Origin: Alteriqipengyuania abyssalis
Lineage (GTDB): Bacteria; Pseudomonadota; Alphaproteobacteria; Sphingomonadales; Sphingomonadaceae
Direction of reading: 5' to 3'
NCBI RefSeq assembly: GCF_019857185.1
Contig: NZ_JAHWXP010000001.1
Location: forward strand, 620,001-684,000
DNA length: 64,000 nucleotides
Numbering within the stretch: the stretch's first letter is position 1; every line of letters starts with the position of its first letter. Under the pieces are notes generated by a model. That model did not search any database and was not told the origin of the DNA. It saw only the letters and a list, made by a program, of their open reading frames with translations. The position numbers and the translations under genes are program-made. This document shows positions 49,301 to 58,838 of this stretch, one piece after another.

Positions 49301-50601
49301 GGGATCTTCTCCTGCAAGGTCTGTTCAGGGGTTTCCTCTTCCAACGACGCAGGCGGGTCGAAGGTCCGGGTGTGCCGCAGAACGGGGAAAATTCGGCTCC
49401 ACATCGCCACGGTGACGATCGCGCCGACCCCGCCGAAGATCACCGCGCCCGCCGGGCCGATGACGCTGGCGAGGAAGCCGGAGAACGCGTCGCCGCCTTC
49501 ATTGGATGCGCTGATCGTCAGCAGGCTGGCGGAGGAAACGCGTCCGCGCTTCTCGTCAGGCGTGTGCAGCTGGATCAGCGACTGGCGGATATAGACGCTG
49601 AACATGTCCGCCGCGCCCACGATCACCAGCATCGCAAGGCTGAGCGGCATATAGCGCGAGAAGCCGAAGACGATGGTCGCAACGCCGAAGGCAGCCACCG
49701 CCCACAGCATCTTGGGCCCGACATTGTTCTTCAGCGGGCGGAAGCTGAACCACAGCGCGGTCACCGCCGCGCCGATCGCGGGGGCGGCGGCGAGCTGGGC
49801 GAGGCCGGTTTCGCCCACTTTCAGGATGTCGTAGGCAAAGGGCGGGAACAGCGCGGTCGCGCCGGCGAGGAACACCGCCATCAGATCGAGCGTGATCGCG
49901 CCGAGCACCATTTTGTTCTGGATCACGTAGCGCCAGCCATCGACGATCTGCCCGATCGGATGCTGCGCGCCATTGATCGGCGAGCGCGGCACCTTGCCGA
50001 TGGTGCTGATGGAGATGATCGCGATCAGGAACAGGCCGCTGGCGATGGCATAGGGCAGGGCAGGCGCCGCGTCATAGGCATAGCCGCCCACCGCCGGGCC
50101 GACGATCATCCCGGTCTGCCATGCGATCGAAGACAGCGCGATTGCATTGGGCAGGATCGCCTTGGGCACGAGATTGGGCGCCAGCGCGGACAGGGCAGGG
50201 CCGTTGAACGCGCGGACCACGCCCAGCAGCACCGCGACAGAGAACAGCGCGGTCAGGTCGATATGGCCGGTATAGGTCGTCCACGCGAGAAAAGCCGCGC
50301 CCAGGAATTGCAGGCCGATCGTGAGGCGCGAGACGGTCTTGCGGTTGAAGCGATCGGCTGCAAGCCCGGAGAAGGGCGATAGCACGAACAGCGGCAGGAA
50401 CTGCAGCAGCCCGATCAGCGCTAGCTGGCCCGATGCCTCGAACGCGTTGAGCCCGTTGCCGCGCGCAATGGTGTAGGTCTGCCACCCGATGATCAGCATC
50501 ATCGCGTACTGGCCCACGATCATCGAGAATCGGGCGAGCAGGTAGGCGCGGAAATTATGGATCCGCAGCGGGGTGGAGTCTGGTTTTTCGGTAGCCGTCA
50601 C
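49297..50601 (-). CDS. MFS transporter (DHA3/EntS-like)
   Basis: A 434-residue major facilitator protein with about 12 membrane segments. The MFS motif A loop is [17 protein letters not shown] (about residues 79-95) and [23 protein letters not shown] matches the MFS_3 (DHA3) group that includes the enterobactin exporter. Its stop overlaps the cysK start by four bases. The substrate cannot be assigned from sequence; export of cysteine-pathway intermediates is only a guess from context. Confidence 0.88.
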   Translation of the reverse strand: MTATEKPDSTPLRIHNFRAYLLARFSMIVGQYAMMLIIGWQTYTIARGNGLNAFEASGQLALIGLLQFLPLFVLSPFSGLAADRFNRKTVSRLTIGLQFLGAAFLAWTTYTGHIDLTALFSVAVLLGVVRAFNGPALSALAPNLVPKAILPNAIALSSIAWQTGMIVGPAVGGYAYDAAPALPYAIASGLFLIAIISISTIGKVPRSPINGAQHPIGQIVDGWRYVIQNKMVLGAITLDLMAVFLAGATALFPPFAYDILKVGETGLAQLAAAPAIGAAVTALWFSFRPLKNNVGPKMLWAVAAFGVATIVFGFSRYMPLSLAMLVIVGAADMFSVYIRQSLIQLHTPDEKRGRVSSASLLTISASNEGGDAFSGFLASVIGPAGAVIFGGVGAIVTVAMWSRIFPVLRHTRTFDPPASLEEETPEQTLQEKIP

Positions 50602-50684
50602 CCGATCGCCATGGCAGGCGCGCGGGTGCTACAAAAGCAAATTCTGGGATGGGGTGGCCAAGTCTGGCTTGACCGCGGGCGAGG

Positions 50685-51017
50685 CTAGCGGGGGCGGCGC
50701 AGGCGCGGGTTGGGCTGCAGCTCGTCGATCATCAGCAGGAAATCGTCCACCCGGATCAGCCGTTCGAACTGGAACCCGGCGCGATTTTCCTTGGTCCAGA
50801 TCAGATAGGCCTCGATCCGGCCAATCACCGGGAAGCTCACGATCACGCGGTCGCCGCGCGCGCCGTCGCTGGCATTGTCGATCATGAAGCCGGTGGCGGA
50901 CACGTTGCTGATGTGGAACGGCACGTCGCCGCGACCGAAATAGTCCGCGATCACATCGTAATCGACCGGATGGCGGATCGCCGCCCGCTGGTCAGGTACA
51001 CTCAGATGCGATGCCAC
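50685..51017 (-). CDS. PilZ domain protein
   Basis: A 110-residue protein consisting of one PilZ domain, the usual cyclic-di-GMP receptor. The RxxxR motif is in QRAAIRHPVDYDV (residues 9-21), and the D/NxSxxG motif is ISNVSATGFMIDNAS. Expected cyclic-di-GMP ligand residues are present, with R-A-A-I-R as RxxxR. I favour the GTG start at 51017; the frame is open to 51077, but the extension is arginine-rich and unlike PilZ. It stands alone between an MFS gene and tyrS. Confidence 0.85.
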   Translation of the reverse strand: MASHLSVPDQRAAIRHPVDYDVIADYFGRGDVPFHISNVSATGFMIDNASDGARGDRVIVSFPVIGRIEAYLIWTKENRAGFQFERLIRVDDFLLMIDELQPNPRLRRPR

Positions 51018-51151
51018 TTGCCTGTTCCTCTCTCGGCTCTGACGGGGATGTCCAAGGCCCCGACTTATCCGACCCAAAGGCTGATTTTGGGTTAAGCCCC
51101 CTTGTCCTAATTCGGGACAAAAGGATGCGTTCCGAAAGACTTACGCAGAGC

Positions 51152-52375
51152 CTAGCGCAGCAGGATCGCGTGCTTCTTGCGCCCCAGCGACAGACGGCGC
51201 TGTTCGCCTTCCGCGACGTTCAGAACCATGGCAGGGTCGCTCAACACCTCGTCGTCGAGCCGCACCGCGCCTTCCGCGATCTTGCGCTTGGCTTCCTTGT
51301 TGGAGGCGGTGAAGCCCAGCGCGCTGAGTGCTGCGGGCAGGGCCATGCCATCGCCCACCGAAAGCGTGGGCAGGTCGCCGCCCGCGCCCCCGGCGAAGGT
51401 TTCGCGCGCAGTCGCCTCCGCCGCGGCCGCCGCATCCTCGCCACGCACCAGCGCGGTCACCGCATTGGCGAGCGCGACCTTGGCGTCGTTGATCTCCGCC
51501 CCCTCGAGCCGTTCGAGCCGCTCGATCTCGTCGAGCGGAATATCGGTGAACAGGCGCAGGAAGCGACCCACGTCGCGGTCGTCGGTATTGCGCCAGAACT
51601 GCCAGAAATCGTAGGCGGGCAGCATGTCTTCATTGAGCCAGACCGCGCCGCTGGCGGTCTTGCCCATCTTCTTGCCATCCGCGGTCGTCAGCAGGGGGGT
51701 GGTGAAGCCGAAGAGTTCGCCACCGCCGGTACGCCGGGTCAGCTCGATCCCGTTGACGATATTGCCCCACTGATCGCTGCCGCCCATCTGCAAACGACAG
51801 CCATAGCGCTGCGCCAGTTCGCGGAAATCGTAGGCCTGCAGGATCATGTAATTGAATTCGAGGAAGGTCAGCGGCTGCTCGCGGTCGAGCCGCATCTTGA
51901 CCGAATCGAAGGTCAGCATGCGGTTGACCGTGAAGTGCGGGCCGACATCGCGCAGCAGATCGAGATAGCCCAGGCCGCTGAGCCATTCGTCGTTGTTGAC
52001 CATCACCGCGTCGGTGGGCCCGTCACCGAAGGTCAGGATGCGTTCGAAGACCTTGCGAATGCTCGCAATATTGGCCGCGATAACCTCTTCGGTCATCAGC
52101 TGGCGGCTCTCGTCGCGGCCCGAGGGGTCACCGATCTTGCCGGTGCCGCCACCCATCACGACGATCGGCTTGTGCCCGGTCTGCTGCAACCGGCGCAGCA
52201 GCATGATCTGGACCAGCGATCCGACATGCAGGCTCGATGCGGTCGGATCGAAACCGACATATCCTGGGACAATCTGCTCGGAAGCAAGCAAATCAAGTCT
52301 TTCCGCATCGGTGATTTGATGCGTATAGTGCCGCTGGTCGAGCACGTTCAGAAGTTCGGATCGATAGCTGGGCAC
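51152..52375 (-). CDS. tyrS: Tyrosyl-tRNA synthetase
   Basis: Class I synthetase, 407 residues, the normal length. The HIGH-like motif is [10 protein letters not shown] (about residues 47-56), [10 protein letters not shown] precedes it, the tyrosine pocket shows [26 protein letters not shown] (split), and the KMSKS-like loop is [13 protein letters not shown] (about residues 230-242). A C-terminal S4-like domain (about 340-407) includes [18 protein letters not shown]. It diverges from the DOMON-NamZ-AspH operon. Confidence 0.97.
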   Translation of the reverse strand: MPSYRSELLNVLDQRHYTHQITDAERLDLLASEQIVPGYVGFDPTASSLHVGSLVQIMLLRRLQQTGHKPIVVMGGGTGKIGDPSGRDESRQLMTEEVIAANIASIRKVFERILTFGDGPTDAVMVNNDEWLSGLGYLDLLRDVGPHFTVNRMLTFDSVKMRLDREQPLTFLEFNYMILQAYDFRELAQRYGCRLQMGGSDQWGNIVNGIELTRRTGGGELFGFTTPLLTTADGKKMGKTASGAVWLNEDMLPAYDFWQFWRNTDDRDVGRFLRLFTDIPLDEIERLERLEGAEINDAKVALANAVTALVRGEDAAAAAEATARETFAGGAGGDLPTLSVGDGMALPAALSALGFTASNKEAKRKIAEGAVRLDDEVLSDPAMVLNVAEGEQRRLSLGRKKHAILLR

Positions 52376-52424
52376 TGGTTCCTCCGGGGGGAATGACCGG
52401 GCCCGCTAGCATGGGGGGTCGAAA

Positions 52425-52988
52425 ATGCAAACGTACAGGTTGAAACCGCATCCAACCACGCCGCCGCTCGACGTGAGCGCAATCTCGGTCACCATGATGC
52501 GCCTGATGGGCGGCGAGCTGCTTCTGCGCTATCGCATCAACCAGGCGGCCAAGGTCGTGGTGCCGCGCGGCTTCGCACATCGCAGCGAGGAAGATCTGTG
52601 GCGGCGGACCTGCCTGGAATTCTTCGTCTACGACCAGAACGGGCGCTACCGCGAATTCAACTTCGCACCCGCTGGCGACTGGGCCGCGTTCCAGTTCGCC
52701 TCCTATCGCAAGCGCGTTGGCGATTATGTGCCCGAGGTGCCGCCGCAGATCGATTTCCAGCGTGGCCCTCAGGTCATCACGGTAACCGTGCGGCTGCCCG
52801 CACGCGTGCTGGACGGGGTCAGCTCCGCTTCGCTATGCGCGGTGATCGAGGAAGAAGGCGGGCACCATTCGCTATGGTCGATGGCCCACCGCCGGGACGA
52901 GCCGGACTTCCATGATCCGATGAGCTTTGCCATCCGTTTCGGCAGCAGCGCACCGGCCAAACCCAAAGAGGCACTTCAGCACGCATGA
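52425..52988 (+). CDS. DOMON-like domain protein
   Basis: A 187-residue protein with the beta-rich DOMON-like fold often encoded beside DUF1343 genes in alphaproteobacteria. Key stretches are WRRTCLEFFVYDQNGRYREFNF (about residues 58-79, split) and WSMAHRRDEPDFHDPMSF near the C-terminus. It has no signal peptide, so it would act in the cytoplasm. Its TGA overlaps the next ATG (ATGA at 52985-52988), which ties it to the NamZ gene. The ligand is unknown; binding of a sugar or heme is typical of DOMON folds. Confidence 0.8.
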   Translation: MQTYRLKPHPTTPPLDVSAISVTMMRLMGGELLLRYRINQAAKVVVPRGFAHRSEEDLWRRTCLEFFVYDQNGRYREFNFAPAGDWAAFQFASYRKRVGDYVPEVPPQIDFQRGPQVITVTVRLPARVLDGVSSASLCAVIEEEGGHHSLWSMAHRRDEPDFHDPMSFAIRFGSSAPAKPKEALQHA

Positions 52989-54181
52989 AATTCGGGATCG
53001 ACCGGCTTCTTTCAGAGCCGGACTTGCGCAAACCACTCGAAGGCAAGCGGGTCGCGCTTGTTGCCCACCCGGCATCGGTCACGAGGGATCTGGAGCACAG
53101 TCTCGACGCGCTGGTCGCCGCGGGGGTGAACGTCACCTCCGCGTTCGGCCCGCAGCACGGGCTGAAGGGCGACAAGCAGGACAATATGGTGGAGACGGCG
53201 GACGAGACCGATCCCACCTACGGTATCCCCGTGTTCAGCCTCTATGGCGAGGTGCGCCGCCCCACCGGCCAGATGATGTCGAGCGCGGATGTCTTCCTGT
53301 TCGACCTGCAGGACCTGGGCTGCCGCATCTACACCTTCGTCACCACGCTGCTCTACCTGCTGGAAGAGGCTGCGAAGACGGGCAAGAGCGTGTGGGTGCT
53401 CGATCGCCCCAATCCCGCCGGTCGCCCGGTGGAAGGCACGATGCTGATGCCGGGGCAGGAAAGCTTCGTCGGGGCAGGGCCGATGCCGATGCGCCACGGC
53501 CTGACGATGGGCGAGATGGGCCACTGGTTCATCAAGCATTTCGGGCTCGACGTCGAATATCGGGTGATCGCGATGGAGGGTTGGGAGCCTGACGGAACCG
53601 GCCATGGCTGGCCCGAAAACCGCGTCTGGATCAACCCTTCGCCCAACGCCGCCAACGTCAACATGGCCCGCGCCTATGCGGGCACGGTGATGATCGAGGG
53701 CGCCACGCTGAGCGAGGGCCGGGGCACGACCCGCCCGCTCGAGGTGCTGTTCGGCGCGCCGGATATCGACGCCAAGGCGGTCCACGCCGAAATGCGCCGG
53801 ATCGCGCCAAGCTGGCTGAAAGGCTGCGCGCTTCGCGAATGCTGGTTCGAACCGACCTTCCACAAGCACGCGGGCCAGCTGTGCAACGGGCTGATGATCC
53901 ACGCAGAAGGGCCATTCTACGACCACACGCATTTCCGCCCGTGGCGGTTGCAGGCGCTCGCCTTCAAGGCGATCCGCGCGCTCTATCCGGATTACGAGAT
54001 CTGGCGCGATTTTCCCTACGAATACGAGCTGGACCGGCTGGCGATCGACGTGATCAACGGTGGCCCGGCCCTGCGCGAATGGGTCGATGACACCTCCGCC
54101 TCTCCGGTAGACCTCGACCGGATGGCAGCGAACGACGAGACCGAATGGCGCGACCAGATCGAACGGGTCCTACTTTACTGA
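52985..54181 (+). CDS. DUF1343 protein, NamZ-type exo-beta-N-acetylmuramidase
   Basis: A 398-residue protein of the DUF1343/YbbC family, whose founding member NamZ removes terminal N-acetylmuramic acid from peptidoglycan fragments. Key segments are KRVALVAHPASVTRDLEHSL, FGPQHGLKGDKQDNM, IPVFSLYGEVRRPTGQMMSS and LEVLFGAPDIDAKAVHAE. No signal peptide is visible, so it may recycle cell-wall fragments inside the cell. It overlaps the DOMON gene by four bases and shares one base with the next ATG (TGATG). Confidence 0.9.
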   Translation: MKFGIDRLLSEPDLRKPLEGKRVALVAHPASVTRDLEHSLDALVAAGVNVTSAFGPQHGLKGDKQDNMVETADETDPTYGIPVFSLYGEVRRPTGQMMSSADVFLFDLQDLGCRIYTFVTTLLYLLEEAAKTGKSVWVLDRPNPAGRPVEGTMLMPGQESFVGAGPMPMRHGLTMGEMGHWFIKHFGLDVEYRVIAMEGWEPDGTGHGWPENRVWINPSPNAANVNMARAYAGTVMIEGATLSEGRGTTRPLEVLFGAPDIDAKAVHAEMRRIAPSWLKGCALRECWFEPTFHKHAGQLCNGLMIHAEGPFYDHTHFRPWRLQALAFKAIRALYPDYEIWRDFPYEYELDRLAIDVINGGPALREWVDDTSASPVDLDRMAANDETEWRDQIERVLLY

Positions 54182-55200
54182 TGAACAGCACACCCAACCC
54201 GCAACCCGCCATGTCCGTGGATGAGGCAAGGCGGCGGCTTATCGCCAATGGCAGCGATGTCGACGCGATGATCGCGATGGCCGACAATTTTCTTCTCGAG
54301 GGCGACCATCGGGCCGCGGCGAGTTATTACAATATCGGCCTGCAGCATCTGCACCGGCTCGGCCGAACGATGGGGCCGCAGGCGGAACACGTGAGCAGCA
54401 CGATTGGCTGGCTCGATCAGCGCTTCGCGGAATATCTCGACAGGGGACTTGCAGAGCGGGGCTTCCCGAGAAAGGACTGGCACCCTCGATTCGCGAGTTC
54501 GATCGCGATCATGCAGGGCAAGGCAAGTCGTGCTCCCGTGCCTGTGCGCTATCCGCAAAATCCGCAGACCTTCTTCTACGATGGTCTACCGCTGAAGCAT
54601 TTTGCGGAGCGCGAGACCTTCGCATGGACCGAAGCGGTCGAGGCGCAGGCCGATGAAATCCGCAGGGAGGGCGAGAGCCTGCTGATGGGCGCCGGCGGAT
54701 TTGATCCGAAGGTCGAGACGAACGCCGACCATGCTGAGGGCGATGTGCGCGCCACGCGCGCAAATGGTGACTGGACCAATTTCGAACTGACCAGCAACGG
54801 CACATTCGTCGACGAACGTGCTGCGCTGTGTCCGGTGACGACAGCCAGTCTTACCGACAATGCGCCGCTTTGCCGGATTGTGTCACGCGCACCGACGTTG
54901 ACGTTCTCGCTGCTTGCCGCAGGTCAGCGCACCCCGCCGAAACACGGGATGATGAACATACGTTTCACCTGTCATCTGCCGCTGGTCGTGCCGGGTGAGA
55001 GTGCGCTGCGTGTCGGCCCGCTCCAGAAAAGCTGGGAAGTGGGCAAGCTGATCATGTTCGACGATACGGTCGAACATCAAGCATGGAACAACGCGACCAA
55101 GGATGGACTGGCGCTGGTCTTCGATGTCTGGCGCCCGGAACTGGAAGAGGTGGAACGTGAACAGATCCAAGCGCTGTTCGCAACCGTCGACGCCTATTGA
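54181..55200 (+). CDS. Aspartyl/asparaginyl beta-hydroxylase family protein
   Basis: A 339-residue 2-oxoglutarate/Fe(II) oxygenase of the AspH family. The N-terminal part (1-120) is helical and TPR-like (AAASYYNIGLQHLHRLGR). The C-terminal catalytic domain has the iron ligands in TPPKHGMMNIRFTCHLPL and FDDTVEHQAWNN, with an Arg for 2-oxoglutarate in LVFDVWRPELEEVE. Such enzymes hydroxylate Asp/Asn or proline-like residues on peptides. Its start shares a base with the NamZ stop; an ATG 36 bases upstream is less likely. Confidence 0.87.
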   Translation: MNSTPNPQPAMSVDEARRRLIANGSDVDAMIAMADNFLLEGDHRAAASYYNIGLQHLHRLGRTMGPQAEHVSSTIGWLDQRFAEYLDRGLAERGFPRKDWHPRFASSIAIMQGKASRAPVPVRYPQNPQTFFYDGLPLKHFAERETFAWTEAVEAQADEIRREGESLLMGAGGFDPKVETNADHAEGDVRATRANGDWTNFELTSNGTFVDERAALCPVTTASLTDNAPLCRIVSRAPTLTFSLLAAGQRTPPKHGMMNIRFTCHLPLVVPGESALRVGPLQKSWEVGKLIMFDDTVEHQAWNNATKDGLALVFDVWRPELEEVEREQIQALFATVDAY

Positions 55201-55220
55201 TCGGTCGCGTCGTCCCCGGG

Positions 55221-56024
55221 TCAGAACGCCCCGGCGATCCACGCCACTGCCAGCGCGCCGGGGATGAACACCGCCTGCGCCAGCAGTGTGCCCGCCAGCC
55301 TGCTGAAGCTGATCCACACGATCGTGCGGCGGAATTCGGCTTCGCTGGTCTTCCCGTCGACCACATCGTCGGTCATCACCGAAATCTGCGGGTCGATCAG
55401 CGCGAACAGCAGGATCGTCGCGACCCCGTTGATCACGGCGGAGAGCTGCGAGGCGGTGACCCGGAATTCCGGGTTGAGATAGCCGGCGTAGATCGAGGCG
55501 AGCACCCCCACCACCAGCAGCGCCTGCGCCAGCGCATTGGCCACGAGCACGGTCCAGCTGACCCCGCGTGGCTTGCCGAGTCCGGTGAAGGTCGCTCGCG
55601 AGGGCGCGGCAATCGATTCGCGAATGATCCGCAGGCCGGTGGGCGAGGCGCTGCGCAGCAGCATCCGCCCGGTCGAACGATGGCGCTGGAAATGCCCGAT
55701 CGCGACCGCGAACAGCCGCTGCGCGGTCGGCACCAGCACGATGCCTACCAGCACGGCCAGACTTGCAGAGAGCAGCACGAGCCGGAAATCCCATGCGAGA
55801 TCGTCGCCCCCGCCGAATTGCAACCGGTTCTCCACCCGCTTGGCAAGGAACGGCCCGAGGAAGCCGTTGGCGGTGCGCGAGACCAGCACCAGCACGTTGA
55901 ACAGCGCAAAGCTCATCGCGATGCGCCGCGTGCGCACCCCCGCGATGCGGGCTGCGTAGGCCAGCGTGCCAATCAGATGAATGACGAAGGTCAGCAGGCA
56001 GATGACCAGCAATTGGGCGTCCAT
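55221..56024 (-). CDS. Amj-type lipid II flippase
   Basis: A 267-residue membrane protein of the Amj (DUF2837) family; Bacillus subtilis Amj substitutes for MurJ in moving lipid II across the membrane. The N-terminus LLTFVIHLIGTLAYAARIAGVRTRRIAMSFALFNVLVLVSRTAN (split over residues 10-52) is the family hallmark, and about six hydrophobic segments follow. It is last in a minus-strand unit with DUF817, a membrane protein and a VWA protein. A regular murJ is expected elsewhere in the genome, so this may be a second flippase. Confidence 0.83.
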   Translation of the reverse strand: MDAQLLVICLLTFVIHLIGTLAYAARIAGVRTRRIAMSFALFNVLVLVSRTANGFLGPFLAKRVENRLQFGGGDDLAWDFRLVLLSASLAVLVGIVLVPTAQRLFAVAIGHFQRHRSTGRMLLRSASPTGLRIIRESIAAPSRATFTGLGKPRGVSWTVLVANALAQALLVVGVLASIYAGYLNPEFRVTASQLSAVINGVATILLFALIDPQISVMTDDVVDGKTSEAEFRRTIVWISFSRLAGTLLAQAVFIPGALAVAWIAGAF

Positions 56025-56035
56025 TGCGCGCTGCT

Positions 56036-56944
56036 TTAGGCGCGTGCCGGCTGCTCCGCTATCGATTTTGCATTTCGCCTCACGGATTTATCCGGACGGC
56101 GGACCGGCTGTACCAGCGCGACCAGCACGAAGCTGATCAGCATAAGCAGAAACCAGCTGCCCAGCTTCTCCGGCCCGACCGGCTGCCACCCGGCCTCCTG
56201 CCCGGGATAGTTCCACGCATTGGCGAAGGTCGCGATGTTCTCCGCCAGCCAGATGAACAGCGCGACCAGCCCGAAGCCCAGCAGCAACGGCATCCAGCGG
56301 TGTTCGCGGAAATTGCGGAAATAGATGCGCGTGCGCCAGAAGATCAGCGCGGTCGCCGCGAACAGCAGCCAGCGCAGGTCGATCCAGAAATGGTGGAGGA
56401 AGAAATTGGCGTAGATCGCGCCCGCCAGCAGCCATGTGGTCCAGACGGGCGGGTAGTGCGTATAGCGGAAATCGAAGATCCGCCATACGCGCGCGATATA
56501 GCTCCCGACGCTCGCATACATGAAGCCGGAGAACAGCGGCACGCCCGCGATTCTGAGCAGTGACGCCTCGGGATAGACCCATGATCCGGCGTAGGTCTTG
56601 AACACCTCCATCACCGTGCCGACCACGTGGAAGATCAGGATCACCTTCGCCTCATCCCAGGTCTCCAGCCGGAAGGCAAGCATGCCGATTTGGATGCCTA
56701 GCGCCGCGAGGGTCAGGAAGTCATAGCGGGCCAGCGGCGCGTCGTCGGGATAGAACAGGTGCGTCGCCAGCAGCAGCGCCAGCAGCAACCCGCCAAACAG
56801 GCAGGCCCACCCCTGCTTGAAGCCGAACAGCAGGAATTCGTACAGCCACAGCCGCCAGCCCCGCAGACCCTTGGCGCCGGGATCGAAGGCTTCCAGCCGC
56901 TGCCGGATCTGCTGGAAGCGGCTCGCGCCGCCCGCCTCAACCAC
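56036..56944 (-). CDS. DUF817 membrane protein
   Basis: A 302-residue protein of the DUF817 family with about seven hydrophobic segments. Typical stretches are WLYEFLLFGFKQGWACLFGG, VGTVMEVFKTYAGSWVYPE, and FSGFMYASVGSYIARVWRIF. Family function is unknown. The frame starts with GTG at 56944, overlapping the upstream gene's stop by eight bases; I see no better start. It precedes the Amj gene by 11 bases, consistent with one operon. Confidence 0.85.
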   Translation of the reverse strand: MVEAGGASRFQQIRQRLEAFDPGAKGLRGWRLWLYEFLLFGFKQGWACLFGGLLLALLLATHLFYPDDAPLARYDFLTLAALGIQIGMLAFRLETWDEAKVILIFHVVGTVMEVFKTYAGSWVYPEASLLRIAGVPLFSGFMYASVGSYIARVWRIFDFRYTHYPPVWTTWLLAGAIYANFFLHHFWIDLRWLLFAATALIFWRTRIYFRNFREHRWMPLLLGFGLVALFIWLAENIATFANAWNYPGQEAGWQPVGPEKLGSWFLLMLISFVLVALVQPVRRPDKSVRRNAKSIAEQPARA

Positions 56945-57518
56945 CTGTCAGCACTGGCGTCATCAGAGCGATGTAGCCGACGAATCCGAGCAGGACGACG
57001 GGCACGAGTACCCGGTGGAGGATTGGTCGGTCGGCCCAGCCAAGCACTGCGAAAACGATCAGGAATAGGGCATGAAAGCCAAGGTCGATCGGTGGCAGGA
57101 TGGTTCCGTCGACGATCAGCGCACGCACCGGACTGGAGACGACATAGGCGACCGCCAGGCCGTAGATCGCACGCTTCTCCCGAAAATAGTGTTCGCGAAG
57201 GTCGATCGATTCTGCGGCCTCGCTGCGCGGGAAAGTGACCGCTGCGATCATATAGATTATCGTCGCCTGAAGCAGGATCATGCCGAAGCTGAGGAAATTC
57301 CAGTCGTTGCGTCCGGCAAGACCGAAGCTTTCCCACCAGTTCTGCGCGACGATCAGCAGCACAATCACCGACCAGACCAGCACCGGGCCATACAGCTGCG
57401 TCCTGGTGCGGGTCAGGATCAGGTCGCGATAGCCCAGCAGCACCTGCTGGATCGCCAGCCCGAGGATGATCGAAGTGAGGACGGCCAGGTAAAGAAACGC
57501 CTCGCTCGCCTGCACCAT
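56937..57518 (-). CDS. Hypothetical six-segment membrane protein
   Basis: A 193-residue integral membrane protein with about six hydrophobic segments (for example LYLAVLTSIILGLAIQQVLL, VWSVIVLLIVAQNWWESF). It starts four bases after the VWA gene's stop and overlaps DUF817 by eight bases. No named family is recognised. Its place between a VWA protein and Amj suggests membership of an envelope-related unit. Confidence 0.65.
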   Translation of the reverse strand: MVQASEAFLYLAVLTSIILGLAIQQVLLGYRDLILTRTRTQLYGPVLVWSVIVLLIVAQNWWESFGLAGRNDWNFLSFGMILLQATIIYMIAAVTFPRSEAAESIDLREHYFREKRAIYGLAVAYVVSSPVRALIVDGTILPPIDLGFHALFLIVFAVLGWADRPILHRVLVPVVLLGFVGYIALMTPVLTGG

Positions 57519-57522
57519 CGCA

Positions 57523-58713
57523 TCAGGCCCCGTGCTTGCGGCTGAGCTCGCGCATCGCGTCGTCCAGCCCGTCGAGCGTCAGCGGGTACATGCGGTCGTT
57601 GACCAGCTTCTTCATCATGCTGGTCGACTGCGAATAGCTCCACTGCCGCTCGGGGATCGGGTTGAGCCACACGGTCGCGGGATAGGTGTTGGTCATCCGC
57701 TGCATCCATGTGGCGCCCGCTTCCTCGTTCATGTGCTCGACCGAGCCGCCGGGATGCGAAATCTCGTAGGGGCTCATCGCGGCATCGCCGACGAACACGA
57801 TCTTGTAGTCGTGGCCGAACTTGTGGAGGATGTCCCAGGTCTTGGTCCGCTCCTGCCAGCGGCGGCGGTTGTCCTTCCACACGCCTTCGTAGAGGCAGTT
57901 GTGGAAGTAGAAGAATTCGAGGTTCTTGAACTCGGATGTGGCCGCGCTGAACAGCTCTTCGGTCACCTTGATGAACGGGTCCATCGACCCGCCGACATCG
58001 AGAAACAGCAGCAGCTTCACCGCATTCCTGCGCTCGGGCCGCATGTGGATGTCGAGCCAGCCCTGCTTGGCGGTGCCGCGGATCGTCTGGTCGATATCCA
58101 GCTCGTCCGCCGCGCCTTCGCGCGCGAAACGGCGCAGACGGCGCAGCGCCATCTTGATGTTGCGGGTGCCCAGTTCCTTGGTGTTGTCGAGGTTCTTGAA
58201 CTCGCGCTTTTCCCAGACTTTGACGGCGCGCTTGTTCTTCGATTCACCGCCGATGCGGACGCCTTCGGGGTGATAGCCGGAGTGGCCGAAGGGCGAGGTG
58301 CCGCCCGTGCCGATCCACTTGTTGCCGCCCTCGTGCCGCTCCTTCTGTTCTTCGAGCCGCTTCTTGAGCGTATCCATGAGCTCGTCCCACGAACCCATCT
58401 TCTCGATCTGCGCCATTTCCTCCTCGGTGAGGAATTTCTCGGCCACCGCCTTCAGCCAGTCCTCGGGAATCTCGACCGGGTTCTGCCCATAGTCGGACAT
58501 GATGCCCTTGAAGACCTTGGCGAACACCTGGTCGAACCGGTCGAGCAGGCCTTCATCCTTCACGAAGGTCGCGCGCGCGAGGTAGTAGAACGCCTCGGGC
58601 GTCTGCTCGATCACATCCTTGTCGAGCGCCTCGAGCAGCGTGAGATGCTCCTTGAGGCTGGCGGAAATGCCCGCTGCGCGCAGCTCGTCGACGAAATTCA
58701 AAAACACTGGCAA
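57523..58713 (-). CDS. VWA domain (CoxE-like) protein
   Basis: A 396-residue protein of the CoxE-like VWA group that partners with MoxR AAA+ ATPases. The first 180 residues are helical and charged; the VWA domain (about 215-396) has a metal-ion adhesion site reading LLLFLDVGGSMDPF, where the canonical DxSxS is DVGGS, so the first Ser is replaced by Gly. FVGDAAMSPYEI follows. The MoxR gene is 2.4 kb away on the same strand rather than adjacent. It heads the operon with two membrane proteins and Amj. Confidence 0.87.
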   Translation of the reverse strand: MPVFLNFVDELRAAGISASLKEHLTLLEALDKDVIEQTPEAFYYLARATFVKDEGLLDRFDQVFAKVFKGIMSDYGQNPVEIPEDWLKAVAEKFLTEEEMAQIEKMGSWDELMDTLKKRLEEQKERHEGGNKWIGTGGTSPFGHSGYHPEGVRIGGESKNKRAVKVWEKREFKNLDNTKELGTRNIKMALRRLRRFAREGAADELDIDQTIRGTAKQGWLDIHMRPERRNAVKLLLFLDVGGSMDPFIKVTEELFSAATSEFKNLEFFYFHNCLYEGVWKDNRRRWQERTKTWDILHKFGHDYKIVFVGDAAMSPYEISHPGGSVEHMNEEAGATWMQRMTNTYPATVWLNPIPERQWSYSQSTSMMKKLVNDRMYPLTLDGLDDAMRELSRKHGA

Positions 58714-58838
58714 CCGCTCCTTCAGCAGCCTGCATGCCTAGGATGATGGAGGGAATGGGGCAACAGTTCCGCGCTCAATCGCGCTCGGCTGCGCAAATCG
58801 CATTGAACCGAATCGGCCGCCGCCCCATCAATGAAAAT

